Source: JABDMH01 sp965223165
GTDB taxonomy: Bacteria > Bacteroidota > Bacteroidia > Chitinophagales > Saprospiraceae
Reading direction: 5' to 3'
DNA: 64,000 bases
NCBI GenBank assembly: GCA_965223165.1
Contig: CBDCVQ010000018.1
Coordinates: forward strand, 62,001 to 126,000
In this document: positions 36,559-44,928 of the stretch, piece after piece
How positions within the stretch are numbered: position 1 is the stretch's first letter
Layout: each line of letters opens with the position of its first letter
The notes under the pieces: generated by a model
What the model saw: the letters and a program-made list of their open reading frames with translations, nothing else
Told to the model about the DNA's origin: nothing
Database searches by the model: none
Made by a program: the position numbers and the translations under genes

Positions 36559-37233
36559 ATGTCCCTACGATTGCGCTTTGAGCTGCCCGAAAAGCTGTTC
36601 TTGAGAGACCCTCAGGATTCGGACTACGGGCGGAGGCTGCTGAGCCATGCCATCGATCTTATCGACGAGCTTGGCCTTGAGGCTTTTACCTTCAAGAAAT
36701 TGGCTGGGAAGATGCAATCAACAGAAGTTTCCATCTACCGGTACTTCCAAAACAAGCACTTGCTTCTCCTGTACCTCAACTGCTGGTACTGGGAGTGGGT
36801 CACCTACCTGATCGACATGCAGGTGGTCAATATCAGTGACAGCGAGGAGAAGTTGAGGCGAGCCATTCACTGCATGATCCACGCCAATACGGAGTCAACC
36901 CTATCCGACTATATCAACGAGGAGATCCTTTTTCAGATCATTCTGAAGGAAAGTTCGAAAACCTATCACGTGGCCGCCGTCGACGAAGAGAACAAATATG
37001 GTTTCTTCCTGCCCTATAAGGATCTGGTAGGCCGCATCGCCACTATCATATACGAGATCAGGCCGGATTTCCCCTATGCCCTGAGTCTCGGTTCCACGAT
37101 ATTTGAGATGATCAATAGCCAGATATACTTTGCGCAGCACCTTCCGCGCCTAACCAGCTTGGACAAAAAAGGGACCATCGCTGAGCTGGAACGCATGGTC
37201 AACCATTTTGCCTTTGGTGCCATCCGGTATTAG
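36559..37233 (+). CDS. TetR/AcrR-family transcriptional regulator
   Basis: 224 residues. The N-terminal helix-turn-helix FTFKKLAGKMQSTEVSIYRY followed by YFQNKHLLLLYL is the classic TetR motif. The C-terminal ~150 residues are the helical ligand-binding domain. It is divergent from the HPF-ABC-HlyD-thioesterase-TolC operon with a 121-bp shared intergenic region, so it is the likely repressor of that operon, releasing in response to a ligand. This is the usual arrangement for export systems. Confidence 0.85.
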   Translation: MSLRLRFELPEKLFLRDPQDSDYGRRLLSHAIDLIDELGLEAFTFKKLAGKMQSTEVSIYRYFQNKHLLLLYLNCWYWEWVTYLIDMQVVNISDSEEKLRRAIHCMIHANTESTLSDYINEEILFQIILKESSKTYHVAAVDEENKYGFFLPYKDLVGRIATIIYEIRPDFPYALSLGSTIFEMINSQIYFAQHLPRLTSLDKKGTIAELERMVNHFAFGAIRY

Positions 37234-37357
37234 GTACAACGCCGGCGGATGGGGCGAATGGGGACGGCGAAAGAGGTTTCGCCTCTGCCATGCCCACTAA
37301 CTCGCCAACTCGCTAAACCCAAGCACCCATACGCTGTTGATACTGACGTCAAGACAA

Positions 37358-38776
37358 ATGAAAGTACTCCTCACTGGTGCCACCGGCTACATCGGCAAGC
37401 GATTGCTCCCTCTTCTGGTCAAGGAGGGGCATCACGTCGTATGCTGTGTACGAGATAAGTCCAGATTTCATCCTCCCAGTTCCCTGCGCGCATGCATCTC
37501 GATCGTCCAAGTCGACCTGCTGTTGGAATCTTCCCTAACCCAAATCCCTACCGACATCGACGCCGCCTATTACCTGGTGCACTCTATGTCCGCCTCGGCC
37601 CACTATGAAACCTTGGAGCAAAGGTCGGCCATCAATTTTAGAAATCGAATTTCGGAGACCCAAGCCCGACAAGTCATCTATCTAAGTGGCATCGTCAATC
37701 AATCCACGCTGTCCAAGCATCTCTTGTCACGTAAAAACGTGGAGGAGGAGCTGGGAAAAGGCGCGTACCATTTGACCACGCTCCGGGCAGGTATCATCGT
37801 GGGCTCCGGCAGTGCTTCCTTTGAAATCATCCGCGATCTGGTCGAAAAACTACCGATCATGATTGCCCCCAAATGGCTGTTGACAAGGTGCCAGCCCATC
37901 GGAATCGGGGACGTGCAGAGGTTCTTGCTAGCGTGCTTGCACAATGAGCAGACCTTTGATCGGGATTTTGACATCGGGGGCAGCGATGTACTCACGTACA
38001 AGCAGATGCTGCTCACCTTTGCCGAAGTCCGCGGCCTGAAGCGGCGAATATGGACGGTGCCGGTCATGACCCCTCGACTGTCCTCCTACTGGCTCTATTT
38101 TGTCACCTCCACATCATACAAGCTCGCCCGGTCCCTCGTTGATAGCATGAAGGTTGAGGTCATCTGCAGAGACGACGAAATAAATGGGATCGTAAATATC
38201 AGTCCCGTCTCCTACCGCGAAGCCATCTCGCAGGCCTTTGACAAGGTGCAAAACAACGAGATCGTTTCGAGTTGGAAGGACTCCTACGTGAGCAGTGACA
38301 TAAATGCCCATATTTCCGACTTTGTGGTGGTCCCCACCTACGGTTGCTTTATCGACCGGCGGTCCAGGGCCATCCCGGATCAAGAAAAATGCATTGACAA
38401 CATCTGGCGTATCGGAGGTGACAACGGATGGTACTATGGCAACTGGCTTTGGCAATTTCGAGGTTTCCTGGATAAATTAGTCGGCGGCGTCGGTCTGCGG
38501 AGGGGCCGGACAAGCCAGACGCAGATTTCGCCCGGAGATTCGCTGGACTTCTGGCGAGTTTTATATGCCAATAAGGACGAGGGTAGACTCCTGCTCTTTG
38601 CCGAGATGAAATTGCCGGGAGAGGCTTGGCTGGAGTTTAAGATTGAGGGGGCCAATCTCGTGCAGACAGCGACGTTTAGACCGGTCGGTCTAGCTGGCAG
38701 ACTATACTGGTATGCAGTGTCGGTATTCCATAGCATTATCTTTCGCGGCTTAATCAAAAAATTGACCACCCGCTAA
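37358..38776 (+). CDS. NAD(P)-dependent SDR-like protein fused to DUF2867
   Basis: 472 residues from MKVLLTGATGYIGKRLLP; ATG 37337 is an alternative. GATGYIGK is the Rossmann glycine-rich motif; YLVHSMSASAHY and VIYLSGIVNQS belong to the atypical SDR part (about 1-290). Residues about 310-472 match DUF2867: ISPGDSLDFWRVLYANKDEG, LLLFAEMKLPGEAWLEFKI and FHSIIFRGLIKK. A stand-alone DUF2867 protein lies at 60186. The activity is unassigned. Confidence 0.85.
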   Translation: MKVLLTGATGYIGKRLLPLLVKEGHHVVCCVRDKSRFHPPSSLRACISIVQVDLLLESSLTQIPTDIDAAYYLVHSMSASAHYETLEQRSAINFRNRISETQARQVIYLSGIVNQSTLSKHLLSRKNVEEELGKGAYHLTTLRAGIIVGSGSASFEIIRDLVEKLPIMIAPKWLLTRCQPIGIGDVQRFLLACLHNEQTFDRDFDIGGSDVLTYKQMLLTFAEVRGLKRRIWTVPVMTPRLSSYWLYFVTSTSYKLARSLVDSMKVEVICRDDEINGIVNISPVSYREAISQAFDKVQNNEIVSSWKDSYVSSDINAHISDFVVVPTYGCFIDRRSRAIPDQEKCIDNIWRIGGDNGWYYGNWLWQFRGFLDKLVGGVGLRRGRTSQTQISPGDSLDFWRVLYANKDEGRLLLFAEMKLPGEAWLEFKIEGANLVQTATFRPVGLAGRLYWYAVSVFHSIIFRGLIKKLTTR

Positions 38777-38818
38777 TATTACTGGGCAATATCCGACCGG
38801 TGATATAAGATATACACA

Positions 38819-39457
38819 TGGCTACGGAATTTACGCCTTGGAGATTATTTGTCGGTACCGTCCTAATCCTGGCGCTGAGACCGGATCGGTCGCTGGCGCA
38901 TTTAAAATGGCACCACCAAGGTGTTTTTTGCAACTGTTTGCAGAGGGGCTTCTTATGTCTGCTGCCAATCCCAAAGCAATGATCTTTTTTGCAGCGCTAT
39001 TGCCCCTATTCATGCAAGCCTCCGTCTCCGTCGTTCCTCAAATTGTAATACTAGTAGGCTTTCGCATTAAATATTGTGGTTAATTCTAATGTCTTTGGTC
39101 CGCATACTTCGTTGCAAAGCCTCGCCATAGCTAAGGCTATGTCTAGCCACCCACCCGCTTTCGCGGTTCCCTCACTTCTCGCATTGTCATGCTCGACTCT
39201 ACGAGATCGTTCGGTCATGCCTCGTCTGCGAACAAAATCCCATTAGAATTATTCAACATATCTAATGCGAAACTCTACTAGCCATCACTCTTCTTGCCCT
39301 CGATGGTCTGAGTCTTTTCGTTTATTGCCTATTCGCCGAAAGGCTAAAATGTTATCTTGAGCATCAGCAGAAAGGACATTGGCAAGACCAAATCGTCGGC
39401 CGTCTCCTGATCCGCAGCAGATGGATGTTGTCGATGATCAAACGTACAAACCCATAG
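38819..39457 (+). pseudogene. LysE/RhtB-type exporter, internally deleted and split by MITE-1
   Basis: The start MATEFTPWRLFVGTVLI resembles a LysE N-terminus; then the frame jumps to FAEGLLMSAANPKAMIFFAA and PLFMQASVSVVPQIVIL, the family's NPKa.FF motif. The middle ~80 residues are missing. After the MITE-1 element the C-terminus resumes as AITLLALDGLSLFVYCLFAE, then RLKCYLEHQQKGHWQDQIVG, ending at TAG 39455. A CTAG duplication at the insertion allows exact rejoining as ILAIT. It is a multiply damaged amino-acid exporter, not functional. Confidence 0.8.
39051..39281 (+). mobile_element. MITE-1 copy C inside the LysE pseudogene
   Basis: The element runs TAGGCTTTCGCATTA...TAATGCGAAACTCTA (39055-39277). 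It is flanked on both sides by CTAG (39051-39054, 39278-39281), a perfect 4-bp target duplication. The interior contains palindromes such as ATAGCTAAGGCTAT. It has no coding capacity. Confidence 0.9.
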
Positions 39458-39468
39458 CGTCTCATCGT

Positions 39469-40113
39469 ATGACGACAGCGACAAAAGCACAGAAGATCCA
39501 CGCCCAGATCAGTGAGGAAGGCACCAAACTGGGAGACCTCAGAAAGATCGCCAAGGAAATCAAAAAGGATCATGCCTTAGCCCTGGAACTTTGGACCTTT
39601 GCCACCTTCCATAGCCGCCAGCTGGCCATCCTGATTATGGACAAAAAACAATTGTCAACAGACCTGGTGGACCGCCTGATGGCAGACATCCAGCAGCACG
39701 AGGACAAAGAGCGCACGCATCTGTCGGACTGGCTCATGGCCAATCAACTCATGAAGGACAAACAGACAGTCGCGCTGATCGAGTCTTGGCAGCACAGCCC
39801 CCACGTGCTGCAGCGACGGACGTTCTGGTATTATCAGGCTCGACTGCGATGGACGGGCAAAGTGCCGCCGGACAATACCGAAGCCCTGCTTTCTTCGATC
39901 GAGGCAAGGATGGCGACGGAAGAGCCCGACGTACAATGGGCCATGAACTTCACGGCGGGATGGATCGGCGTCTATGACACAAGCTACCGCCCTCGTTGCA
40001 TCGCCCTAGGCGAAAAAGTTGGGCTGTACAAGGACGAAGTAGTGGCCAAAGGCTGCACGCCCGGGTATTTGCCCGCGTTCATTGCCATGGAAGCTAACAA
40101 ACGCAATCTGTGA
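39469..40113 (+). CDS. DNA alkylation repair protein (AlkD-like)
   Basis: 214 residues from MTTATKAQKIHAQISE; an upstream ATG at 39379 lies in LysE sequence. The protein is helical, with KLGDLRKIAKEIKKDHALAL, WTFATFHSRQLAILIMD, and the C-terminal IGVYDTSYRPRCIALGEKVG resembling HEAT-like repeat DNA alkylation repair enzymes (AlkC/AlkD group). These remove alkylated bases such as 3-methyladenine without base flipping. Its start directly follows the LysE pseudogene. Confidence 0.75.
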   Translation: MTTATKAQKIHAQISEEGTKLGDLRKIAKEIKKDHALALELWTFATFHSRQLAILIMDKKQLSTDLVDRLMADIQQHEDKERTHLSDWLMANQLMKDKQTVALIESWQHSPHVLQRRTFWYYQARLRWTGKVPPDNTEALLSSIEARMATEEPDVQWAMNFTAGWIGVYDTSYRPRCIALGEKVGLYKDEVVAKGCTPGYLPAFIAMEANKRNL

Positions 40114-40128
40114 AATACCGATAGGCTT

Positions 40129-40767
40129 ATGCACAGCAAGGTCGACACCTATCTACAAGAAGGCTGCGGTCGATGCCCACATTATCGCACCCCACAATGC
40201 AAAGTCCACACATGGGTGACCGTGCTCAAGCCGTTGCGACGCATGGTGCTCGACTGTGGCCTGACCGAAGCGTTTAAGTGGTCCCAGCCCTGCTACACCC
40301 ATCAAGGCAAAAATGTGTTGATCGTGACCGCCTTTAAGGACTATGCATGCCTTTCGTTCTTCAAGGGCTCACTGCTCAAGGATCCCGAGGGTATCCTGGT
40401 CAAGCCGGGACAAAGCAGTCAGGCGGCTCGGCAGTGGAGATTCACCCAAGTGGACCAGGTAATCGCCGTCGAACCGATCATCAAAGCGTACGTCCGCGAG
40501 GCGATGGAATTGGAAGAGTCGGGACAGCAGGTGGCATTCAAGAAGAACCCCGAACCATGGCCTGCCGAGCTTAGGGCGGCATTGGCGGAGGATGCGGCGC
40601 TCAAGGCTGCTTTTCAAACCTTGACACCGGGACGACAGCGGGGGTATGTTTTGCATTTCTCCCAGCCCAAAACCTCGAAGACGAGGGTGGCACGCATTCA
40701 AAAGTGCACGCCCATGATCCTCTCCGGTATCGGGCTGCATGACAAATACAAATCGAGGAAGAAATAG
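40129..40767 (+). CDS. YdeI/OmpD-associated (DUF1801-type) protein
   Basis: 212 residues. FKWSQPCYTHQGKNVLIVTA and YACLSFFKGSLLKDPEG fit the DUF1801 domain. The C-terminus with PWPAELRAALAEDAALKAAF and LTPGRQRGYVLHFSQPKTSKTR (shown up to HFSQPKTS) fits the OmdA/YdeI C-terminal part. Bacteriocin-protection roles were proposed for E. coli relatives; function here is unknown. It follows the alkylation-repair gene after 15 bp, so the two are probably cotranscribed. Confidence 0.85.
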   Translation: MHSKVDTYLQEGCGRCPHYRTPQCKVHTWVTVLKPLRRMVLDCGLTEAFKWSQPCYTHQGKNVLIVTAFKDYACLSFFKGSLLKDPEGILVKPGQSSQAARQWRFTQVDQVIAVEPIIKAYVREAMELEESGQQVAFKKNPEPWPAELRAALAEDAALKAAFQTLTPGRQRGYVLHFSQPKTSKTRVARIQKCTPMILSGIGLHDKYKSRKK

Positions 40768-40825
40768 ATATCGATCTGCAATCAAAGCGGAAGATGGGCC
40801 TGCCCATCCATCCGCTTCCATTTGA

Positions 40826-40920
40826 CAGACCAGGCTGCGTTTGGCCGCGCTTGGCATCCCGCCAAACGCCCTTGCTAGTCTGGCTGTCACCCTGAAAGCC
40901 TTGTCCAAGCGATTGCCCTG
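40826..40920 (-). mobile_element. MITE-3 copy 2 (partial)
   Basis: The right end GATTGCCCTG and the GCGTTTGGC/GCCAAACGC hairpin with GTCACCCTGAAAGC match MITE-3. The left two thirds, including the GTCAGGCG hairpin, are missing. It has the same orientation as copy 3. Confidence 0.65.
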
Positions 40921-40972
40921 GGCAGATCATGCCCATCATTGCAAAATCGCATCCAATTGATTATTATGGATT

Positions 40973-42619
40973 ATGATGAAATCCATGCTATTGTTTTGCC
41001 TGTCGATCACGGCCGTCGTAGCCGGGAGTCAAACTCCCAGCAGGCCGGAGACCCGTACTGCATCGCAAGCTCAACGGATACGAATGCAGCACACCAGCCC
41101 GGAGAAACTACTCGTTCGAGTGGCCGGCCAGGATCTTATCTCGTTTGCCAAAACCGAGGTGGTGCGCTACGGTGATTTTGGCGCCGTGGGCGACGGACAG
41201 ACGGATGATCTGGATGCCATCATTCAGGCCCATGTCCATGCCAATAGGGAGGGCTTGCCGGTGGCAGCCGACGAGGGGGCTACCTACTACATCGGAGGCC
41301 AAGCCCGTACAGCCATCATCCAAACCGACACCGATTTCGGCACCGCCAAATTTATCATCGACGATCGGACGGTCGAAAACCGCTCCACTCCTGTCTTTGA
41401 GGTCCGGTCCAGCCACCGTGCCTTTAAGCTGCAAGGGATCTCCACCTTAAAGCGCAATCAAGAAAAAATTGATGTCTCCCTGCCTGGGAGCTGCCTAATC
41501 ACCGTGACCAATGACCAGGTGATGCACTACATCCGGTTTGGGCTCAATCAAAACAACGGATCTCCTCAAACGGACATTTTCGCTGTGGACAAAGTGGGCC
41601 GTGTGGACATGGACGCGCCCATCATATGGGACTTTGACCAGATCACCGACATCCGGGCACTGCCCATAGACCAGGAGACCCTGACCATCAGGGGCGGACG
41701 ATTTACCACCATCGCCAATCAGGCCGAATCCAAATACACCTACTACAGCCGAAACATCAACATCAAGCGATCTAACGTCATCGTTGATGGGCTGGAGCAC
41801 CGTGTCACTGGCGAAGGAGACCATGGAGCACCTTACCGGGGCTTTATCAGCGTAAGTGATTGTGCCTATGTCACGGTCCAAAATACCATCCTGACCGGCC
41901 ATAAGACGTACCGCACCATTGGTGCCGCCGGCAAGCCTGTCTCCATGGGTAGCTACGACCTGAGTGTCAACCGGGCCGTCAACGTGTCTTTCGTCAATTG
42001 TAGCCAAACCAACGACATCAACGACCGGACATACTGGGGCATCCTGGGTTCTAACTACTGTAAGAATCTGCTTTACGACGGTTGCATTTTTTCCCGGTTT
42101 GATGCGCATAAAGGGGTGGCCAACGCGACGATCCGCAACTCGACCCTTGGCCACATGGGCATCAATGCCATTGGCAGCGGCGTGCTCACCATCGAAAACT
42201 CGACCATCCGAGGTAGGACACTGGTCAATCTACGGCGCGACTACGGCAGTACCTGGCAAGGAGAGTTCGTCATTCGCAACTGTACGTTTGTGCCGGCCGG
42301 TGGCCAAACCACCAGTGCCAGCCTGATCGGAGGATCCTATTCCAGCTTGCACGATTTTGGATATACCTGCTACATGCCCGAGCGCATCACCATCGAGAAC
42401 CTACATATTGACGATACCAATCATCCAGCCGACTACCAAGGTCCGGCGATATTCGCCGATTTCAATCCGAAAATGACCGATGCGTCCTATGAGGAGGTCT
42501 TTCCATATATGAGAACCAAGGAAGTAATCCTCCGCAATGTCACCACGGCCAGTGGCAAGACCCTGCGCCTTAGTGACAACCCATTTATGTTTACAGGGGT
42601 GAAAGTCCATACACTCTAG
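40973..42619 (+). CDS. Exported right-handed parallel beta-helix protein
   Basis: 548 residues. A signal peptide ends VVAGS. YGDFGAVGDGQTDDLDAI is the pectate-lyase-3 start motif. Then follow many beta-helix turns: NINIKRSNVIVDGLEHRVTG, YVTVQNTILTGHKTYR, FVNCSQTNDIN, ATIRNSTLGHMGINAIGS and VLTIENSTIRGR. Such proteins are polysaccharide lyases, hydrolases or phage-tail-like. The precise activity is open. The adjacent VOC gene lies 15 bp downstream, so the two may be cotranscribed. Confidence 0.8.
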   Translation: MMKSMLLFCLSITAVVAGSQTPSRPETRTASQAQRIRMQHTSPEKLLVRVAGQDLISFAKTEVVRYGDFGAVGDGQTDDLDAIIQAHVHANREGLPVAADEGATYYIGGQARTAIIQTDTDFGTAKFIIDDRTVENRSTPVFEVRSSHRAFKLQGISTLKRNQEKIDVSLPGSCLITVTNDQVMHYIRFGLNQNNGSPQTDIFAVDKVGRVDMDAPIIWDFDQITDIRALPIDQETLTIRGGRFTTIANQAESKYTYYSRNINIKRSNVIVDGLEHRVTGEGDHGAPYRGFISVSDCAYVTVQNTILTGHKTYRTIGAAGKPVSMGSYDLSVNRAVNVSFVNCSQTNDINDRTYWGILGSNYCKNLLYDGCIFSRFDAHKGVANATIRNSTLGHMGINAIGSGVLTIENSTIRGRTLVNLRRDYGSTWQGEFVIRNCTFVPAGGQTTSASLIGGSYSSLHDFGYTCYMPERITIENLHIDDTNHPADYQGPAIFADFNPKMTDASYEEVFPYMRTKEVILRNVTTASGKTLRLSDNPFMFTGVKVHTL

Positions 42620-42634
42620 CCAAACCATCGACCT

Positions 42635-43324
42635 ATGCGGACCATCGTTCATACGCCCACCAACCAACTGGAGCAGAGTCGGCAATTCTACGAGAAGTTG
42701 CAGTACCAAGCGGTACCACATGCTGTTGCGACATGGTACACGGACGGAGCGGTAATCGTCGAAATCAATCCCGACCGCTATGCGCGAGCCGGCGTACGTA
42801 TCTTCCAACCCTCCTGGACCAGCGAGGTGCAGGCGCTCCGCGAAAAGACCGCCGTGCACAAGATGGCTGATGGTTACTTGCTCAATGACCTGAGCGGGTG
42901 CTACCTATATCTCACCGAGGGCGAATTTCCCTATGACGTTGGCACGCCGGGCACAGTCGATACCCTCACCGGAAACTTTGCCGGACTCTGTCTCGAATCC
43001 AGTGACATCAAGCGCTCCACCGAAATCTGGCAGTTGCTCGGATTTGACATCAAAATGGGCGATACGGAAAGTGCGATGATCGGCCTCGAAGATCGAGGGG
43101 GCTTCGGCGTCAGCCTCATGAAACCGCTGAGCTGCCCGCACCTGTTTTTTAACCCGTCAATGACCTATTTCAACGGTGCCGACAACCTAAATCTGATCGA
43201 CAAAATCAGGGCCACTGGCATACCGATCACGGAAGAAATCAGCTATTTCAACAAGGAGGGTATCGTAGACAACATCATTATACGAGATCCAGGTGGCTAC
43301 GGATTCTTTATTTTCAGTGATTAG
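42635..43324 (+). CDS. Two-part VOC family protein
   Basis: 229 residues. MRTIVHTPTNQLEQSRQFYE starts one VOC half and GNFAGLCLESSDIKRSTEIW the second, ending RDPGGYGFFIFSD. The internal duplication of the beta-alpha-beta-beta-beta unit is typical of glyoxalase/dioxygenase-like proteins. Metal ligands are less clear than in the VOC protein at 29045. It lies 15 bp after the beta-helix gene. MITE-1 copy D begins two bases after its stop, so the gene has just been missed by an insertion. Confidence 0.75.
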   Translation: MRTIVHTPTNQLEQSRQFYEKLQYQAVPHAVATWYTDGAVIVEINPDRYARAGVRIFQPSWTSEVQALREKTAVHKMADGYLLNDLSGCYLYLTEGEFPYDVGTPGTVDTLTGNFAGLCLESSDIKRSTEIWQLLGFDIKMGDTESAMIGLEDRGGFGVSLMKPLSCPHLFFNPSMTYFNGADNLNLIDKIRATGIPITEEISYFNKEGIVDNIIIRDPGGYGFFIFSD

Positions 43325-43326
43325 AG

Positions 43327-43543
43327 TCAGTAGAGCTTCGCATTAAATCTTGTAGCTAATTCTAATGTCTTTGGTCCGCATACTTCGTTGCAAAGCCTCG
43401 CCATAGCTACGCCCACCCGCTTTCGCGGTTCCCTCACTTCTCGCATTGTCATGCTCGACTCTACGAGGTCGTTCGGTCATGCCTCGTCTGCGAACAAAAT
43501 CCTATTAGAATTATTCAACATATCTAATGCGAAACTTTACTAG
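43327..43543 (+). mobile_element. MITE-1 copy D
   Basis: The element runs TAGAGCTTCGCATTA...TAATGCGAAACTTTA (43331-43539). The flanks are TCAG (43327-43330) and CTAG (43540-43543). It lies two bases after the VOC stop codon. It shares the GCTTTCGCGGTTCCCTCAC block with copy C and is slightly shorter. Confidence 0.85.
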
Positions 43544-43570
43544 TACTAGTTCAACCCTTCAACATATCTA

Positions 43571-43743
43571 GTGGACTGTAACATTGAAAAGAGATGCATG
43601 GATCGCAATTATTTGGTGCCAAATCAAAGAGACAGAACCGCCCGTAGCCTAAGCTACCCCGATAGTTATCGGGGGCTTCTGGCGATGAAGAGTTGGTGCG
43701 AAAGAATGCGATCGGGCATTCCACTTTCAGTGTTACAGTCCAC
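43571..43743 (-). mobile_element. MITE-2 copy, probably nested in a MITE-1 end
   Basis: The ends GTGGACTGTAACATTGAAA and AGTGTTACAGTCCAC are inverted repeats. It is the reverse complement of the copy at 20356. The flanking sequence TTCAACATATCTA on the left matches the internal end of MITE-1, so it may have inserted into an additional MITE-1 fragment. It contains the hairpin CCCCGATAGTTATCGGGG. Confidence 0.75.
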
Positions 43744-43926
43744 TGGGTGGGAAACTCTACCAGATCGGGTCGCTCGTAGCTGCCACTGATTGTGCATACA
43801 AAAGTGGGTCAACCGATGAGAACCGGGACCAAGGGCCCGCACGCGCTTTCTACCCTCAAGCTTAGATCCTTCTTGCAAATCCGTCCCGTCTATGGCTATG
43901 GTGGATGGGTGCCCCATGGCTGATGA
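43744..43926. other. Spacer with a doubtful remnant
   Basis: A minus-strand open frame reads MGHPSTIAIDGTDLQEGSK. IAIDGT recalls some DDE transposases but is too short to assign. Confidence 0.25.
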
Positions 43927-44094
43927 TCACCGCAAAGGCCCATCTGGCAGATGGCTTTGACCAACGAGAATCTCGCTATCGCAGTCACTCTTGAACAGGT
44001 AGAGGTACTTGATTTCTCGCTTCCGCATGCGCGCCGCAATCTTGATCAATTTCATGCTTTCGTAGTTGACCAGGTCCGAAGAATAACCGGACAT
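43927..44094 (-). CDS. Possible 55-residue protein or 3' fragment
   Basis: It reads MSGYSSDLVNYESMKLIKIA and ends SHLPDGPLR. It looks protein-like, with a basic helix MRKREIKYLY, but I recognise no family. It lies downstream of the DinB gene on the same strand with a gap of 26 bp, so it may be cotranscribed. Confidence 0.35.
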   Translation of the reverse strand: MSGYSSDLVNYESMKLIKIAARMRKREIKYLYLFKSDCDSEILVGQSHLPDGPLR

Positions 44095-44120
44095 TTTGGA
44101 TCACCATCTCGCGCCCCCTC

Positions 44121-44651
44121 TTAGGTATCCCCAAGTATCCGGAGATAGGCCTTCCATGGCCCAACCTCGTCGCGGTATTGATGTGCCATCACCCGGCAAA
44201 TCTGGGTGATATGCCCCAAGTCATGGGCCACCCAGGCAGCCAAAAGTTGTCGGAGAGTGACGGTGCCAAATTCGGGATGCACCCCCTCGCGCTTAAGATC
44301 CTGATCGGTGAGGTTCATCTGGCGCAATCGGCCCACATTCTGTTTTCTCAGTTCATCAAATTCGTCCAGCAACTCCAGGAGAGACTTGCCCCGACTTTCT
44401 GCAAATTGGGCAAATCGATCGAAGGGAGGGAACTGCGTGTGGATGCCGGCATCCATAATGATTTCAGCGCGGGGAATCCAATCTGTCCGTTCGCAGTGGA
44501 TCAAGTGTCCGACTACATCAAAGGGACTCCAGGTGTCAGCTCCTTCATTGCTGAGCACCCAATCCTCCGGCAGATCCTCCAACAAGACACGAAGGACCAT
44601 CGGTGTCCTTTTCAAGACGGCGGTAGTTTTGTCAAGATCGAATGCAATCAT
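44121..44651 (-). CDS. DinB family protein
   Basis: 176 residues. Helical, with the three-His pattern of the DinB/YfiT metal-binding four-helix bundle: DVVGHLIHCERTDW, then near the C-terminus AWVAHDLGHITQI. These proteins often bind Zn or Ni and some transfer bacillithiol or mycothiol; the role here is unknown. It is cytoplasmic. It is divergent from a decayed serine hydrolase fragment upstream. The length is usual for the family. Confidence 0.85.
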   Translation of the reverse strand: MIAFDLDKTTAVLKRTPMVLRVLLEDLPEDWVLSNEGADTWSPFDVVGHLIHCERTDWIPRAEIIMDAGIHTQFPPFDRFAQFAESRGKSLLELLDEFDELRKQNVGRLRQMNLTDQDLKREGVHPEFGTVTLRQLLAAWVAHDLGHITQICRVMAHQYRDEVGPWKAYLRILGDT

Positions 44652-44704
44652 CAGCCGACAAGATACGGCTCTGAGGCCTCTACAGGAAGTTCCGACGACC
44701 CTAA

Positions 44705-44928
44705 GGTCTGCCCATTGGCATATTACGTCCGGACAATTCGACTGAAAAAGGTGCTAATACGACCAAGGGAACTGCCGGCATCCCCTTCATGGACTTCGTG
44801 CGAAAACAGTTATTCGGTCCAATCGGCATCGAAACCTTTGCGTGGACTTCATGGGACAAATCCGGCGTGATTGCGGGTCCTTCCGGATTTCGGCTCAGTG
44901 CAGCAGGTCTAGCCAAGTATGCCCAATA
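44705..44928 (+). pseudogene. Beta-lactamase-family fragment
   Basis: The open stretch contains GIPFMDFVRKQLFGPIGIET, then FAWTSWDK and GPSGFRLSAAGLAKYAQ. This is the middle of a class C-like serine hydrolase (FLR..LF.PLG....asGLrl....lAKyaq). It is interrupted by TAA just where the next gene's ATG begins, and the catalytic SxxK region is absent. It overlaps the start of the membrane protein gene by 10 bp. It is a non-functional remnant. Confidence 0.65.

Noticed and set aside
43666..43917. DDE transposase remnant with IAIDGT on the minus strand
   Set aside because: The motif is too short and the surrounding frame overlaps MITE-2, so it is likely chance.
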